Positions 1 to 5,730 are shown, counted from the first letter of the stretch. The stretch: DNA of 7,981 nt from Planctomycetaceae bacterium (GCA_031278315.1 JAITKS010000406.1:1-7981), one strand, 5' to 3'. Notes: a model not told the origin generated them from the letters alone. Translations and numbers: made by a program.

Positions 1-43
1 CCCCGCCCCGTTTAATGTTTGCCCCCGACCCGTTTATGTTTGC
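1..43. repeat. Left inverted arm of GC-rich repeat array
   Basis: The reverse complement of 18-43 matches 167-192 over about 26 nt with one single-base indel and one mismatch (shared words GCAAACAT, AAACGGG and CGGGGGCAA). The first 17 bases are a further partial copy of the same word (CCCCGCCCCGTTTAATG). The six-unit tandem array at 44-174 is therefore enclosed by inverted arms. The composition is far more GC-rich than the AT-rich remainder of the window. The element runs off the left edge, so its true end is unknown. Confidence 0.75.
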
Positions 44-174
44 CATTTGGGGCGGGGGAAACATCATTTGGGGACGGGGGAAACATCATTTGGGGACGGG
101 GGAAACATCATTTGGGGACGGGGGAAACATCATTTGGGGCGGGGGAAACATCATTTGGGGCGGGGGGCAAACAT
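44..174. repeat. GC-rich tandem array, six 21-23 bp units
   Basis: Six consecutive units begin with CATTTGGGG and end with AAACAT: 44-64, 65-86, 87-108, 109-130, 131-151 and 152-174. The three inner units are identical (22 bp); the outer ones lack an A before the C, and the last has an extra GC. Each unit carries a G4 and a G5/G6 run, so the plus strand could form G-quadruplex-like structures, although most loops would be long. Unit length is mostly not a multiple of three and there is no coding signal. This is an intergenic repeat lying downstream of the rhomboid gene. Confidence 0.9.
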
Positions 175-179
175 AAAAC

Positions 180-202
180 GGGGCGGGGGCAAGCCCCGCC
201 CC
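180..202 (-). terminator. GC-rich hairpin downstream of rhomboid gene
   Basis: GGGGCGGGG (180-188) pairs perfectly with CCCCGCCCC (194-202) around the 5-nt loop GCAAG. The hairpin lies 26 bp downstream of the rhomboid stop codon in the direction of transcription. On the minus strand it is followed by GTTTTATGTTT rather than a clean T-run. It could end rhomboid transcription or protect the mRNA 3' end, but it is equally part of the GC-rich repeat element. Confidence 0.45.
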
Positions 203-228
203 TACTAAATTCCACTGATATATTACTA

Positions 229-1191
229 TTATTTCATATTTTTATTTCTGTATTTTTTACTTGCTTCTTGTAAAAAGTCTTGTTCTTCTTTTGTTAATCC
301 GGCTTCTCCTACTTTGCCGTATTTATCTAGGATTTCATCAAGTCGTTTTGTATATTCTGCTTCTTTCAAATTATTTGAATTATAATCATTTGTTGTTGAA
401 TTCTTGCCGCCATTGAATATTTTCAAAGTAGTTTTTACATTTGATATCGTTCTGTTTTTTATCCTTAAAAAAGAACCCGTGAACGACAGATTTTTTTTGA
501 ACATAAGATAATAATAAATCAAAGCAAACACTGCACCTCCAAGATGCGCTGTGTAACCGATTCCTGTTTTAGAATTTCCCATTGCACCAATAAAATCAGT
601 TCCGACAAGAATAATCCCCAAAACCCACATCGGCATCGGAATTACAAACATAAATAATATCGTTTTATTCGGATACAAAAAAGCATACATAATCACAACC
701 GCAACAACACCGCCCGACGCCCCTAAGCCTCCCGCATTCTGCGAAAAAACCGCATGAGATATACTAGCAAAAATTATCGCCAAAATATAAAACAAAAAAT
801 ATTCACCACGCCCAAGACGCCATTCAATATTGTCTGTCCGTACTATCCCGCTGCCTGTACCGCCAATGCCGCCGCTAAACGCAAGTCCATATCCAAATAT
901 CAACAAACCTAACATATTAAGCAAAATATGACTAATATCAGACGGCGAATGAACAAATCCGCTTGTCAAAAATGTGTACCAACGCCAAGGATCATAAAGA
1001 ACTCCGGGCGGCGTCATTAATATACTAGTTAAGAAATTATTTTGAGGAAAAAATAATCCATTAGTCAACCACAATGCAAAATTGACAATCACTATACGCA
1101 TCGTTACAGACATCTTCGCAACATTGTTACCCCTGCGGCGTTGATTCCGATTATAATTGTCCCAGAAATAATCACGATCTGATAATCCCAT
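229..1191 (-). CDS. Rhomboid family intramembrane serine protease
   Basis: This is a polytopic inner-membrane serine protease that would cleave transmembrane substrates within the bilayer; the substrate is unknown. Numbering from the ATG at 1191 (320 aa), the rhomboid core is clear: the L1-loop-like 'DPWRWYTFLTSGFVHS' at about 67-82, 'HILLN' with His88 and oxyanion Asn92, catalytic 'GASG' with Ser159, and 'HLGG' with catalytic His216. About six membrane segments can be drawn between residues 32 and 231. After a polar linker the C-terminus holds 'YTKRLDEILDKYGKVGEAGL' and an LTKEEQDFL helix (about 280-315), resembling the small DUF6576 tail of planctomycete rhomboids. A longer reading from TTG at 1233 adds 14 residues; the ATG is preferred because 'MGLSDRDYF' looks like a normal family start, although neither site has a clear Shine-Dalgarno. 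It follows the 392-aa membrane gene by 119 bp. Confidence 0.93.
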   Translation of the reverse strand: MGLSDRDYFWDNYNRNQRRRGNNVAKMSVTMRIVIVNFALWLTNGLFFPQNNFLTSILMTPPGVLYDPWRWYTFLTSGFVHSPSDISHILLNMLGLLIFGYGLAFSGGIGGTGSGIVRTDNIEWRLGRGEYFLFYILAIIFASISHAVFSQNAGGLGASGGVVAVVIMYAFLYPNKTILFMFVIPMPMWVLGIILVGTDFIGAMGNSKTGIGYTAHLGGAVFALIYYYLMFKKNLSFTGSFLRIKNRTISNVKTTLKIFNGGKNSTTNDYNSNNLKEAEYTKRLDEILDKYGKVGEAGLTKEEQDFLQEASKKYRNKNMK

Positions 1192-1271
1192 CTTAAATAA
1201 GAGCTGTGTAAAAATTAATCGCTCACGTTTCAATTCTTATCAACAAAACGAAAAAGCTAGTTCAAAAAAAT

Positions 1272-1303
1272 AATTTGACAAAATTCTATTTAACGATCAA
1301 ATT
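1272..1303 (-). terminator. Possible terminator after membrane protein gene
   Basis: On the minus strand AATTTGA and TCAAATT form a 7-bp AT-rich stem around an 18-nt loop, immediately followed by ATTTTTTTG, 7 bp past the stop codon of the 392-aa gene. The stem is weak and the loop large, and alternative pairings compete, so this is only a candidate. If inactive, this gene and the rhomboid gene would be cotranscribed. Confidence 0.3.
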
Positions 1304-1310
1304 TTGCCGT

Positions 1311-2489
1311 TCATACAGGTTTGATATTTCTTCCCGCAACAAGTTGTCTTAACATCCATCCGACTACAATTGCACCGATAACAAATATTATCAAAAACGG
1401 AATAAACGCCTCCCAAGCGATTTGTAACGTCCGCGCAGAATCAACATATTGATGAAGCCGCATATTCTGACCAAGCTGACGTATTATCCCAAAACCAGTA
1501 ATAGCTGTAAGTTGCGCAATTACAACTAATGCCGCAAGTATTTTACCTTGTAATCCAATACATAATTTCATCGCCAAAATAACTAATCCGGCAATAGCCG
1601 TTGCAACTGTCGATACTGTAAAAACTGATAACTCCGTTACTGTCAATTCAGATATTTTAGATGACACGAATCCGTCAATTTTAAGTCCGGCAGTTAGACA
1701 ACCAATTCCCGCCAACATAATCGATGCAATTATAGTAATCACGAGAGCAAACGAGAGAGTCCAACGTTGATATTCTGTGTCGGATTTAGTATCTGAATCT
1801 GATTCGGTTTTTTTTCGTAACAAAAAATATGAATCGAAAATACTCCAAACGCCGGTTGTTATCAAACTGATTGCAAATACTGTTGCTAATCGAATCCAAA
1901 CAGACGGATCATTCATGTTGTTTGCTAAACCTGTTGTTGCACCGTAAAATCCGGTACGTTCCATTATTGGTAACCATAAATCACTGCGTACCATAAGCGT
2001 TTGCGCATTGACTATCATTATTCCAATTGTAATAAGACATATCGACGCAATAATACCAAATATTATTGTACGAATTTTATTAGAACCAGAATTTTTGTTA
2101 CGTTTATTTACCTTTTTGTTTTTATTAGATACCGGTTGAATCAACCCAGATGCAGCAGCACTAAATGATGCAAGATAAACAGAATAATATCCGACAATAA
2201 GAATCGGAACAACTGCAAACCAACACCACGCCATTAGTATTGTTGCGGTATAAAACGGCTTAAAAAACAAGGTCTGTGTGAATAGCAAAGGTACAATTCC
2301 GAAATTAATACCAATCGCCAACATAATAGGTAATTGAACAAATATACGCCGCGCAAATCGATTGGAATTTTTACCATTGATCAACAAACATAATATAGCC
2401 AACGGCAAACCCGCAAACCATATTCCCATCGGAACCGAATGAAGGACAAAACCTAATACTTTGAAAAATTGAGCAACTATATACAACAT
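1311..2489 (-). CDS. Multi-pass membrane protein, function unknown
   Basis: A 392-residue integral membrane protein. About nine hydrophobic segments can be drawn, near residues 18-38, 50-70, 83-107, 140-161, 197-218, 245-267, 290-312, 318-336 and 360-380. They are separated by a basic Lys/Asn-rich loop (120-140) and an acidic, Ser-rich loop (227-240). The most distinctive stretch is 'INFGIVPLLFTQTLFFKPFY' followed by TATILMAW (61-88). I recall similar INFG-PLLF-Q-FYT-SILMAW stretches in uncharacterised membrane proteins of planctomycetes and deltaproteobacteria near respiratory genes, but I cannot verify this. His17 and His346 could be ligands, but no heme or quinone motif is certain. The ATG at 2489 is the first in the frame; no Shine-Dalgarno is visible. 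The rhomboid gene lies 119 bp downstream; a 759-bp spacer lies upstream. Confidence 0.85.
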   Translation of the reverse strand: MLYIVAQFFKVLGFVLHSVPMGIWFAGLPLAILCLLINGKNSNRFARRIFVQLPIMLAIGINFGIVPLLFTQTLFFKPFYTATILMAWCWFAVVPILIVGYYSVYLASFSAAASGLIQPVSNKNKKVNKRNKNSGSNKIRTIIFGIIASICLITIGIMIVNAQTLMVRSDLWLPIMERTGFYGATTGLANNMNDPSVWIRLATVFAISLITTGVWSIFDSYFLLRKKTESDSDTKSDTEYQRWTLSFALVITIIASIMLAGIGCLTAGLKIDGFVSSKISELTVTELSVFTVSTVATAIAGLVILAMKLCIGLQGKILAALVVIAQLTAITGFGIIRQLGQNMRLHQYVDSARTLQIAWEAFIPFLIIFVIGAIVVGWMLRQLVAGRNIKPV

Positions 2490-2576
2490 TTTTCTAATTA
2501 AATTAAAAAGTTATTGTTGATTGTTTATTGTTTAACAGCCGTATCTGTAAGCTGAAACTAAATGATTAAGATAATT

Positions 2577-2593
2577 TTGTCCTTGCAGGACAA
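2577..2593. repeat. Short hairpin, possible degenerate REP-like unit
   Basis: TTGTCCT and AGGACAA form a perfect 7-bp stem around TGC. The core GTCC-TTGC-AGGAC followed by AAGTAAATTGAC resembles part of the minus-strand reading of the unit at 7898-7940 (GCAGGACTT ... AAATTGAC), so it may be a decayed member of that family. It lies 88 bp upstream of the 392-aa membrane gene and could instead act as a leader hairpin. Confidence 0.4.
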
Positions 2594-2637
2594 GTAAATT
2601 GACTTCTTTCACCTTTTCTATAATTTTCCGTGTTACA

Positions 2638-2656
2638 AATATTTCACTGAAATATT
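2638..2656. promoter_or_regulatory. 19-bp perfect palindrome, candidate operator
   Basis: AATATTTCA-C-TGAAATATT is a perfect 9+1+9 palindrome about 150 bp upstream of the 392-aa membrane gene. Its left half resembles the 20-bp dispersed motif seen at 2995, 3550, 3793 and 5711 (AATATNTCAGYGGAAT). It could be a dimeric repressor site or a symmetric relict of that repeat. AT-rich sequence makes such palindromes less surprising, so function is uncertain. Confidence 0.4.
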
Positions 2657-2994
2657 CATACTATTCAGCAGAACATTTTATTGGAATATTTTTGCAGCAA
2701 ATTGTGTAATTTTTAACTTGTTCTTTCTTTCTCTTTAATTGTGATTTGTCGTTTGTTTATCTATCGGAAAGAAATTTTACTGAATATGCACTTGTTCAAA
2801 TTTCATATTACGAGTTGTATAGAAGTTTGTCAATTTTGAGAATTGGATCGAAAAGTCGGGTAATTGTAACAATAAATCTCAACAAGTGAAGCTGCTCCGT
2901 ATTAATTATTTTGAAATTCGCTTATATAAATAGGAATTATTTTGTCATCGTTTGTTAAAAATTTACGCTATACATTTAGTAGAATAATATATCT

Positions 2995-3014
2995 AATATA
3001 TCAGTGAAATTTTT
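2995..3014 (+). repeat. 20-bp dispersed motif, diverged copy
   Basis: AATATATCAGTGAAATTTTT shares the first 12 bases with the copy at 3793 and then diverges. It has the same orientation as all other copies, opposite to the genes. Confidence 0.5.
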
Positions 3015-3034
3015 CAAAAGGAGCTGACAATCAA

Positions 3035-3069
3035 GAAATCCTACAGGGATGACACTTTATTAATCATAT
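3035..3069 (-). repeat. REP-like TAATAAAGTGTC element, copy 1
   Basis: Read on the minus strand this contains TTAATAAAGTGTCATCCCTG and then TAGGATTTC. It matches the element at 3861-3904 (plus) and 7898-7940 (minus) in the TAATAAAGTGTC word and the following imperfect palindrome around CCTGYRGGA. The unit is short, non-coding and intergenic, like REP sequences. No associated RAYT/IS200-type transposase is present in the window. Confidence 0.6.
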
Positions 3070-3097
3070 ACTTTAGCATACGGAAAGAGCAGATATA

Positions 3098-3160
3098 TAA
3101 AAAACAACACGTAACTGACAACTTTTGAATATATAGTTATAGTTACGTGTGTATTTTTTT
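3098..3160 (-). terminator. Bidirectional intrinsic terminator after lipoprotein gene
   Basis: ACACGTAACT (3107-3116) pairs perfectly with AGTTACGTGT (3141-3150), a 10-bp stem with a 24-nt loop. The right side continues into a run of seven T (3154-3160), and the left side begins in an A-rich tract that becomes TGTTTTTTATA on the minus strand. It lies about 100 bp downstream of the lipoprotein stop, so its expected job is to end that transcript. The T-run on the other side means it could also stop transcription arriving rightward. Confidence 0.65.
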
Positions 3161-3248
3161 AAATCACGTAAATTTATTTGCGATATTATAAGAGTAATAA
3201 AATCTGCAAATTTCATTTGTGATTTATTTCCGAGTTCCAACCTTTTAA

Positions 3249-3410
3249 TTACTTCGTTTCAGTAGTTGCGGGTGTAGGCTCTGGTTGTTCTGGTGCCGGC
3301 GACGGAGTCGGCGGGGCTGGTTTAGGAGCAGGCTCTGGTGTTGCGCTGCCGCATCCGACAATAGCAAACGATGCTAATGCAACAACTACTAATGTAATTA
3401 GTTTTCTCAT
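3249..3410 (-). CDS. Small proline-rich lipoprotein
   Basis: A 53-codon gene below usual ORF length cut-offs. It starts MRKLITLVVVALASFAIVGC: two basic residues, a hydrophobic core and a lipobox (I-V-G-C) with the lipidated cysteine at residue 20. The mature part is a 33-residue tail rich in Pro, Ala, Glu and Thr (PEPAPKPAPPTPSP and PEQPEPTP) with no fold visible, ending TTETK-stop. It would be exported by Sec, lipidated and cleaved by signal peptidase II, and sit in a membrane as an extended, disordered peptide. The start is supported by AAGGA 7 bp upstream of the ATG. Intergenic distances on both sides and a strong terminator downstream suggest its own transcript. Function is unknown; spacer, cell-wall tether or a small entericidin-like role are possibilities only. 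Confidence 0.85.
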   Translation of the reverse strand: MRKLITLVVVALASFAIVGCGSATPEPAPKPAPPTPSPAPEQPEPTPATTETK

Positions 3411-3417
3411 GAAAATT

Positions 3418-3422
3418 TCCTT
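3418..3422 (-). promoter_or_regulatory. Ribosome binding site of lipoprotein gene
   Basis: TCCTT on the plus strand reads AAGGA on the minus strand, with 7 nt to the ATG at 3410. It is one of only two clear Shine-Dalgarno sites in the window and helps show that this short ORF is real. Confidence 0.7.
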
Positions 3423-3451
3423 TATTGTTAGGAGTTTCAGTTTTGTTTAAA

Positions 3452-3477
3452 GGGTACCGCAATACAAATCAGTACCC
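3452..3477 (-). promoter_or_regulatory. Leader hairpin upstream of lipoprotein gene
   Basis: On the minus strand GGGTACTG pairs with CGGTACCC (one G-U pair) around a 10-nt loop, 41 nt upstream of the lipoprotein ATG. It would lie in the 5' leader if transcription starts upstream. It is not followed by a T-run, so mRNA stabilisation or regulator binding is more likely than termination. Confidence 0.4.
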
Positions 3478-3549
3478 GACTGCGTTAAATCATATTCAAA
3501 AATAGATTTTATTCAATGAGGGGGGACAAAAATATAAAATTTTTTTTTA

Positions 3550-3569
3550 ATATCTCGGTAGAATAATTT
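3550..3569 (+). repeat. 20-bp dispersed motif, copy
   Basis: AATATCTCGGTAGAATAATT differs from the copy at 5711 at only two positions. It lies 140 bp upstream of the lipoprotein start, antisense to the gene. Confidence 0.65.
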
Positions 3570-3585
3570 ATTGTTATCGGTAACG

Positions 3586-3620
3586 CAGTCATCTCGACCG
3601 CATTTTTAGGTGTTTTCTTG
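3586..3620 (+). repeat. 35-bp dispersed element, diverged copy
   Basis: Begins GCAGTCATCTCGACCGC and continues ATTTTTAGGTGTTTTC. It is a diverged version of the copies at 3931-3965 (minus) and 7717-7751 (plus), sharing CTCGACCGCA and the TTTAG that follows. Two changes weaken the hairpin seen in the other copies. Confidence 0.6.
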
Positions 3621-3639
3621 ACAGGATTACAAGATAGCG

Positions 3640-3667
3640 GTTAGTGGTTAGTGGTTAGTGGTTAGTT
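3640..3667. repeat. GGTTAGT tandem array, four copies
   Basis: Four exact 7-bp copies of GGTTAGT (3640-3646, 3647-3653, 3654-3660, 3661-3667). This is a simple intergenic microsatellite likely to vary in copy number by slippage. It is about 230 bp upstream of the lipoprotein start and no promoter element is evident around it. Confidence 0.9.
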
Positions 3668-3746
3668 CGCATGCGGAGATTAACACGGATTGTAAAGTTC
3701 AAATTATTAAATCATTATTCACTAATCTTATTTTGTTTTTATTAAC

Positions 3747-3773
3747 CACAGAAAACACAGAAAACACAGAGAA
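3747..3773. repeat. 9-bp CACAGAAAA array, copy 1
   Basis: Three tandem 9-bp units (CACAGAAAA, CACAGAAAA, CACAGAGAA) preceded by TTTTGTTTTTATTAAC. The same arrangement with the same leading word occurs at 7758-7784. There is no reading frame; it is a dispersed minisatellite-like element. Confidence 0.8.
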
Positions 3774-3792
3774 AGATGATTTTGTAATTTGT

Positions 3793-3812
3793 AATATATC
3801 AGTGGAATAATT
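3793..3812 (+). repeat. 20-bp dispersed motif, copy
   Basis: AATATATCAGTGGAATAATT differs from the copy at 5711 (AATATCTCAGCGGAATAATT) at only two positions. It lies between the CACAGAAAA array and a REP-like element. Confidence 0.7.
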
Positions 3813-3860
3813 GTTTTTCAAATTTTTGTAATTTGTAAACACGAAATACACGAAAATGAG

Positions 3861-3904
3861 CTAATAAAGTGTCGTCTCTGCGGGACTTAATAGGTATGTG
3901 ATTG
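3861..3904 (+). repeat. REP-like TAATAAAGTGTC element, copy 2
   Basis: Contains CTAATAAAGTGTCGTCTCTG, then CGGGACTTAATAGGTATGTG. It shares TAATAAAGTGTC and the imperfect GTCYCTGCGGGAC palindrome with copy 1, and GGACTT plus ATAGGTAT with copy 3 at 7898-7940. It is in the opposite orientation to the other two copies. Confidence 0.65.
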
Positions 3905-3930
3905 ATAATTTAAAATTCGTAAACAACCAA

Positions 3931-3965
3931 AAAAACGAAACTAAAGATGCGGTCGAGACGACCGC
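3931..3965 (-). repeat. 35-bp dispersed element with hairpin, terminator-like
   Basis: On the minus strand this reads GCGGTCGTCTCGACCGC, then ATCTTTAGTTTCGTTTTT, and differs from 7717-7751 at only three of 35 positions. GCGGTCG and CGACCGC form a perfect 7-bp stem around TCT (3949-3965). The hairpin starts 28 bp downstream of the stop of the 562-aa gene and is followed by a T-rich tract ending in seven T, so it may act as its intrinsic terminator. The T-run is 15 nt from the stem, farther than in a classical terminator. Confidence 0.6.
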
Positions 3966-3993
3966 GATCCCGCAAAAAAATAAATTATTTCAC

Positions 3994-5682
3994 TTATTTT
4001 TCAGAAGAGTTGTCAAAATATAATCCGTATCTTCGTCGGCGGTTTGTTAGAAAGGTCTCAATTATGTCTGAATTTTCTACAGGGAATCTTTCTCGGAATT
4101 TGTCGGCAAAATAGTATAAATTGTCATCACAACTATCTAGTTCCGAATAAAAACTCCACACATTTACATCAGAATCAAATCCCTTGACAATATCTAAAAA
4201 ACATCCTGCTGCAAGATCACACACTAAATTCATACCCGCAACCGCAGCTGCTGAAATATATTTTCGCACCGGTTTCAACAAACACGCCAAACCAACCGCC
4301 GACTGAGAAATATCAAATACCGTTAAACCAGCATCCGACATTTTCGATAATCCTAACACTGAAAAAAAACGTTCCGCATTATCTACCGAAAATACCAAAA
4401 TATCACCTGCTGAATAATCACGCAACATTCCATTTCTACCAATAAACCTAATCCAACGAATGCCTTCAATAGTTTTCACTCTTAACGATAACTGATCTAA
4501 CTGAAACAATAACTTTATATCATCTGAAATCGTTATTTCTTTGTCTTCTGTTTGAATCAATTCTATATCCGATGTCAGCTCTTGCAGAATATTCGGTAAC
4601 TCTGATACGATTTTACTCGGGACAAAAAATTGTATCGGCTGCAATTTTGTAGAAGAAACTGCTGATTCTTGCCCAATCGCCATTTGACGATTTCGATAAA
4701 ATCGTAATTGCTCAATAAAATTGCGGTCAAACTTTTCACGTTCTGTAATCGCAACACATTTTACATCGCTTACAACGCCGCCAATTTGATATAAACCTTC
4801 CCAAAAATCCCGCGACGGATTGATCGCCAATCCAATATCATTAAACATAACGAAATAATCATTTCCAATGTTGAATCTAGCAATTCCATCGCAACTCGTT
4901 AAATTATTGTTTAATTGCGGAAACATTAACAGCGGTCTTTTTTTATCTATTCTTGAATCCCGCATTAATTTTTTATCAACGGTCTGCAGCCATTTCTCAT
5001 TGATATTATTTGCTGTCTTGTAACACTCGTTAAATCCGTCGATTTGTTGTAATTGAATCAACGTTTCTTTTGCTATTCCGCAACAGTCTTTTCTGCAAGA
5101 CGCATAAATTGCATTTTCAAAAATAGAAATAAATAATTTATCATCAAACTCGCGTGCTTTTCGTAATCCGTCGTTTAACAAAGCCAAAATACCGCTGTTA
5201 AAATCGATTTTATCATCGTTGCCGGATTCAGAACCGCTTGTTGCTAAATACGTTAAAATTTCCGGCAACTTATATTGTCCGATTCGCCAATCCGAATCCG
5301 GTGTTGCTGTCGTAATACCGCAACATGATACTATCGCCGATTGATCTTTTATAACAGGTTGATTTGTTGTAACAGGTTGATTTGTTGCAACAGATTGATT
5401 TGTTGTAACAGATATAGAATCGGAATAACTCGATTGTGTTGAATTAATCAACGATTGAGATTTCTGCTCGAAACCGGATACCGCAGACACCGTATTAACA
5501 TCAGGTACGGTTGCGGTTACTTCAGAATTATTAGACGAATCAATTATAACAGCCGGTTTTGATATTACATTTTCAACAGACAATTCTTGTTGCGGAATTA
5601 TCGGCTTGAAATCAGCACGTAAAAGGCGCCGTTCAATATTTAACTCGCCTCGTCTTTTTTTGACTGGATTTTGTCTTAACAT
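3994..5682 (-). CDS. Unknown protein, possible degenerate MBL-like fold
   Basis: A 562-residue, probably cytoplasmic protein with no signal peptide or membrane span; I do not recognise it firmly. The N-terminus is basic (MLRQNPVKKRRG; about 1-25). Residues about 45-120 are low-complexity Ser/Thr/Asn/Gln-rich with a repeated TTNQPV-like hexapeptide, presumably disordered. A helical region with Cys pairs (CC at 120-121 and 200-201) follows. Residues about 273-325, 'GNDYFVMFNDIGLAINPSRD', then FWEGLYQIGG, 'VVSDVKCVAITEREKFDRN', resemble the N-terminal strands of metallo-beta-lactamase-fold hydrolases ('GGGYFL..G.GIVIDPG..F..N', 'DI..VLITHxHxDH'). The HxHxDH metal-binding residues are replaced by EREKFDR, so an enzyme of that type would be inactive. 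The start is the ATG at 5682; a TTG two codons earlier is possible. No Shine-Dalgarno is seen. The gene stands alone, 281 bp downstream of nusA. Confidence 0.85.
   Translation of the reverse strand: MLRQNPVKKRRGELNIERRLLRADFKPIIPQQELSVENVISKPAVIIDSSNNSEVTATVPDVNTVSAVSGFEQKSQSLINSTQSSYSDSISVTTNQSVATNQPVTTNQPVIKDQSAIVSCCGITTATPDSDWRIGQYKLPEILTYLATSGSESGNDDKIDFNSGILALLNDGLRKAREFDDKLFISIFENAIYASCRKDCCGIAKETLIQLQQIDGFNECYKTANNINEKWLQTVDKKLMRDSRIDKKRPLLMFPQLNNNLTSCDGIARFNIGNDYFVMFNDIGLAINPSRDFWEGLYQIGGVVSDVKCVAITEREKFDRNFIEQLRFYRNRQMAIGQESAVSSTKLQPIQFFVPSKIVSELPNILQELTSDIELIQTEDKEITISDDIKLLFQLDQLSLRVKTIEGIRWIRFIGRNGMLRDYSAGDILVFSVDNAERFFSVLGLSKMSDAGLTVFDISQSAVGLACLLKPVRKYISAAAVAGMNLVCDLAAGCFLDIVKGFDSDVNVWSFYSELDSCDDNLYYFADKFRERFPVENSDIIETFLTNRRRRYGLYFDNSSEK
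5353..5416. repeat. 18-bp in-frame tandem repeat inside the 562-aa gene
   Basis: Three near-identical 18-bp units (5353-5370, 5371-5388, 5389-5406), based on AACAGGTTGATTTGTTGT, with a partial fourth and a decayed unit before. They encode the hexapeptide series TTNQ(S/P)V-ATNQPV-TTNQPV around residues 93-110. The period of six codons keeps the frame, so copy number could vary without breaking the protein. The segment looks like a flexible linker. Confidence 0.85.
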
Positions 5683-5710
5683 GATCAATCAATCAATTTG
5701 AAATTATTTT

Positions 5711-5730
5711 AATATCTCAGCGGAATAATT
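5711..5730 (+). repeat. 20-bp dispersed motif, copy upstream of the 562-aa gene
   Basis: AATATCTCAGCGGAATAATT lies 28 bp upstream of the ATG at 5682, antisense to the gene. It is the copy closest to a gene start and would fall in or next to a core promoter or leader, so if the motif regulates anything this is the best place to see it. Confidence 0.65.

Larger units (their letters stand above)
2490..3248. other. Long AT-rich spacer with repeats and terminator
   Basis: This 759-bp gap lies between the lipoprotein and membrane protein genes. I see no credible protein gene and no tRNA or rRNA. It contains a short hairpin at 2577-2593 (TTGTCCT-TGC-AGGACAA), a 19-bp palindrome at 2638-2656, a block at about 2733-2821 resembling the one at 5760-5867, a copy of the 20-bp motif at 2995-3014, a REP-like unit at 3035-3069 and a strong bidirectional terminator at 3098-3160. 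The promoter of the 392-aa membrane gene should lie near its left end, but no clear -35/-10 pair stands out. Confidence 0.7.
3411..3993. other. Repeat-mosaic spacer upstream of lipoprotein gene
   Basis: The 583 bp between the 562-aa gene and the lipoprotein gene hold no credible ORF. They contain, in order, a leader hairpin (3452-3477), a 10-bp inverted pair (GACTGCGTTA 3478-3487, TAACGCAGTC 3582-3591), a 20-bp motif (3550), a 35-bp element (3586), a GGTTAGT array (3640), a CACAGAAAA array (3747), another 20-bp motif (3793), a REP-like unit (3861) and an inverted 35-bp element with a hairpin (3931). Most words recur elsewhere in the window. Confidence 0.75.

Noticed and set aside
44..174. CRISPR array
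   Set aside because: Units are contiguous tandem copies with no unique spacers between repeats, and there are no cas genes.
19..273. 84-aa plus-strand open frame with GETSFG repeats
   Set aside because: It is a by-product of reading the GC-rich tandem array; most units are 22 bp, so the frame shifts between them, and it overlaps the end of the rhomboid gene on the other strand.
1192..1233. N-terminal extension of the rhomboid from a TTG codon
   Set aside because: The added 14 residues are not typical of the family start, and the ATG at 1191 gives the expected MGLSDRDYF beginning; neither start has a clear ribosome binding site.
2490..3248. tRNA or other classical RNA gene in the long spacers
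   Set aside because: No GTTCRANTC-type T-loop with acceptor pairing was found on either strand in this or the other spacers.
4575..4757. 60-aa minus-strand open frame inside the 562-aa gene
   Set aside because: It lies fully within a longer supported gene in another frame, with no ribosome binding site or recognisable motif.
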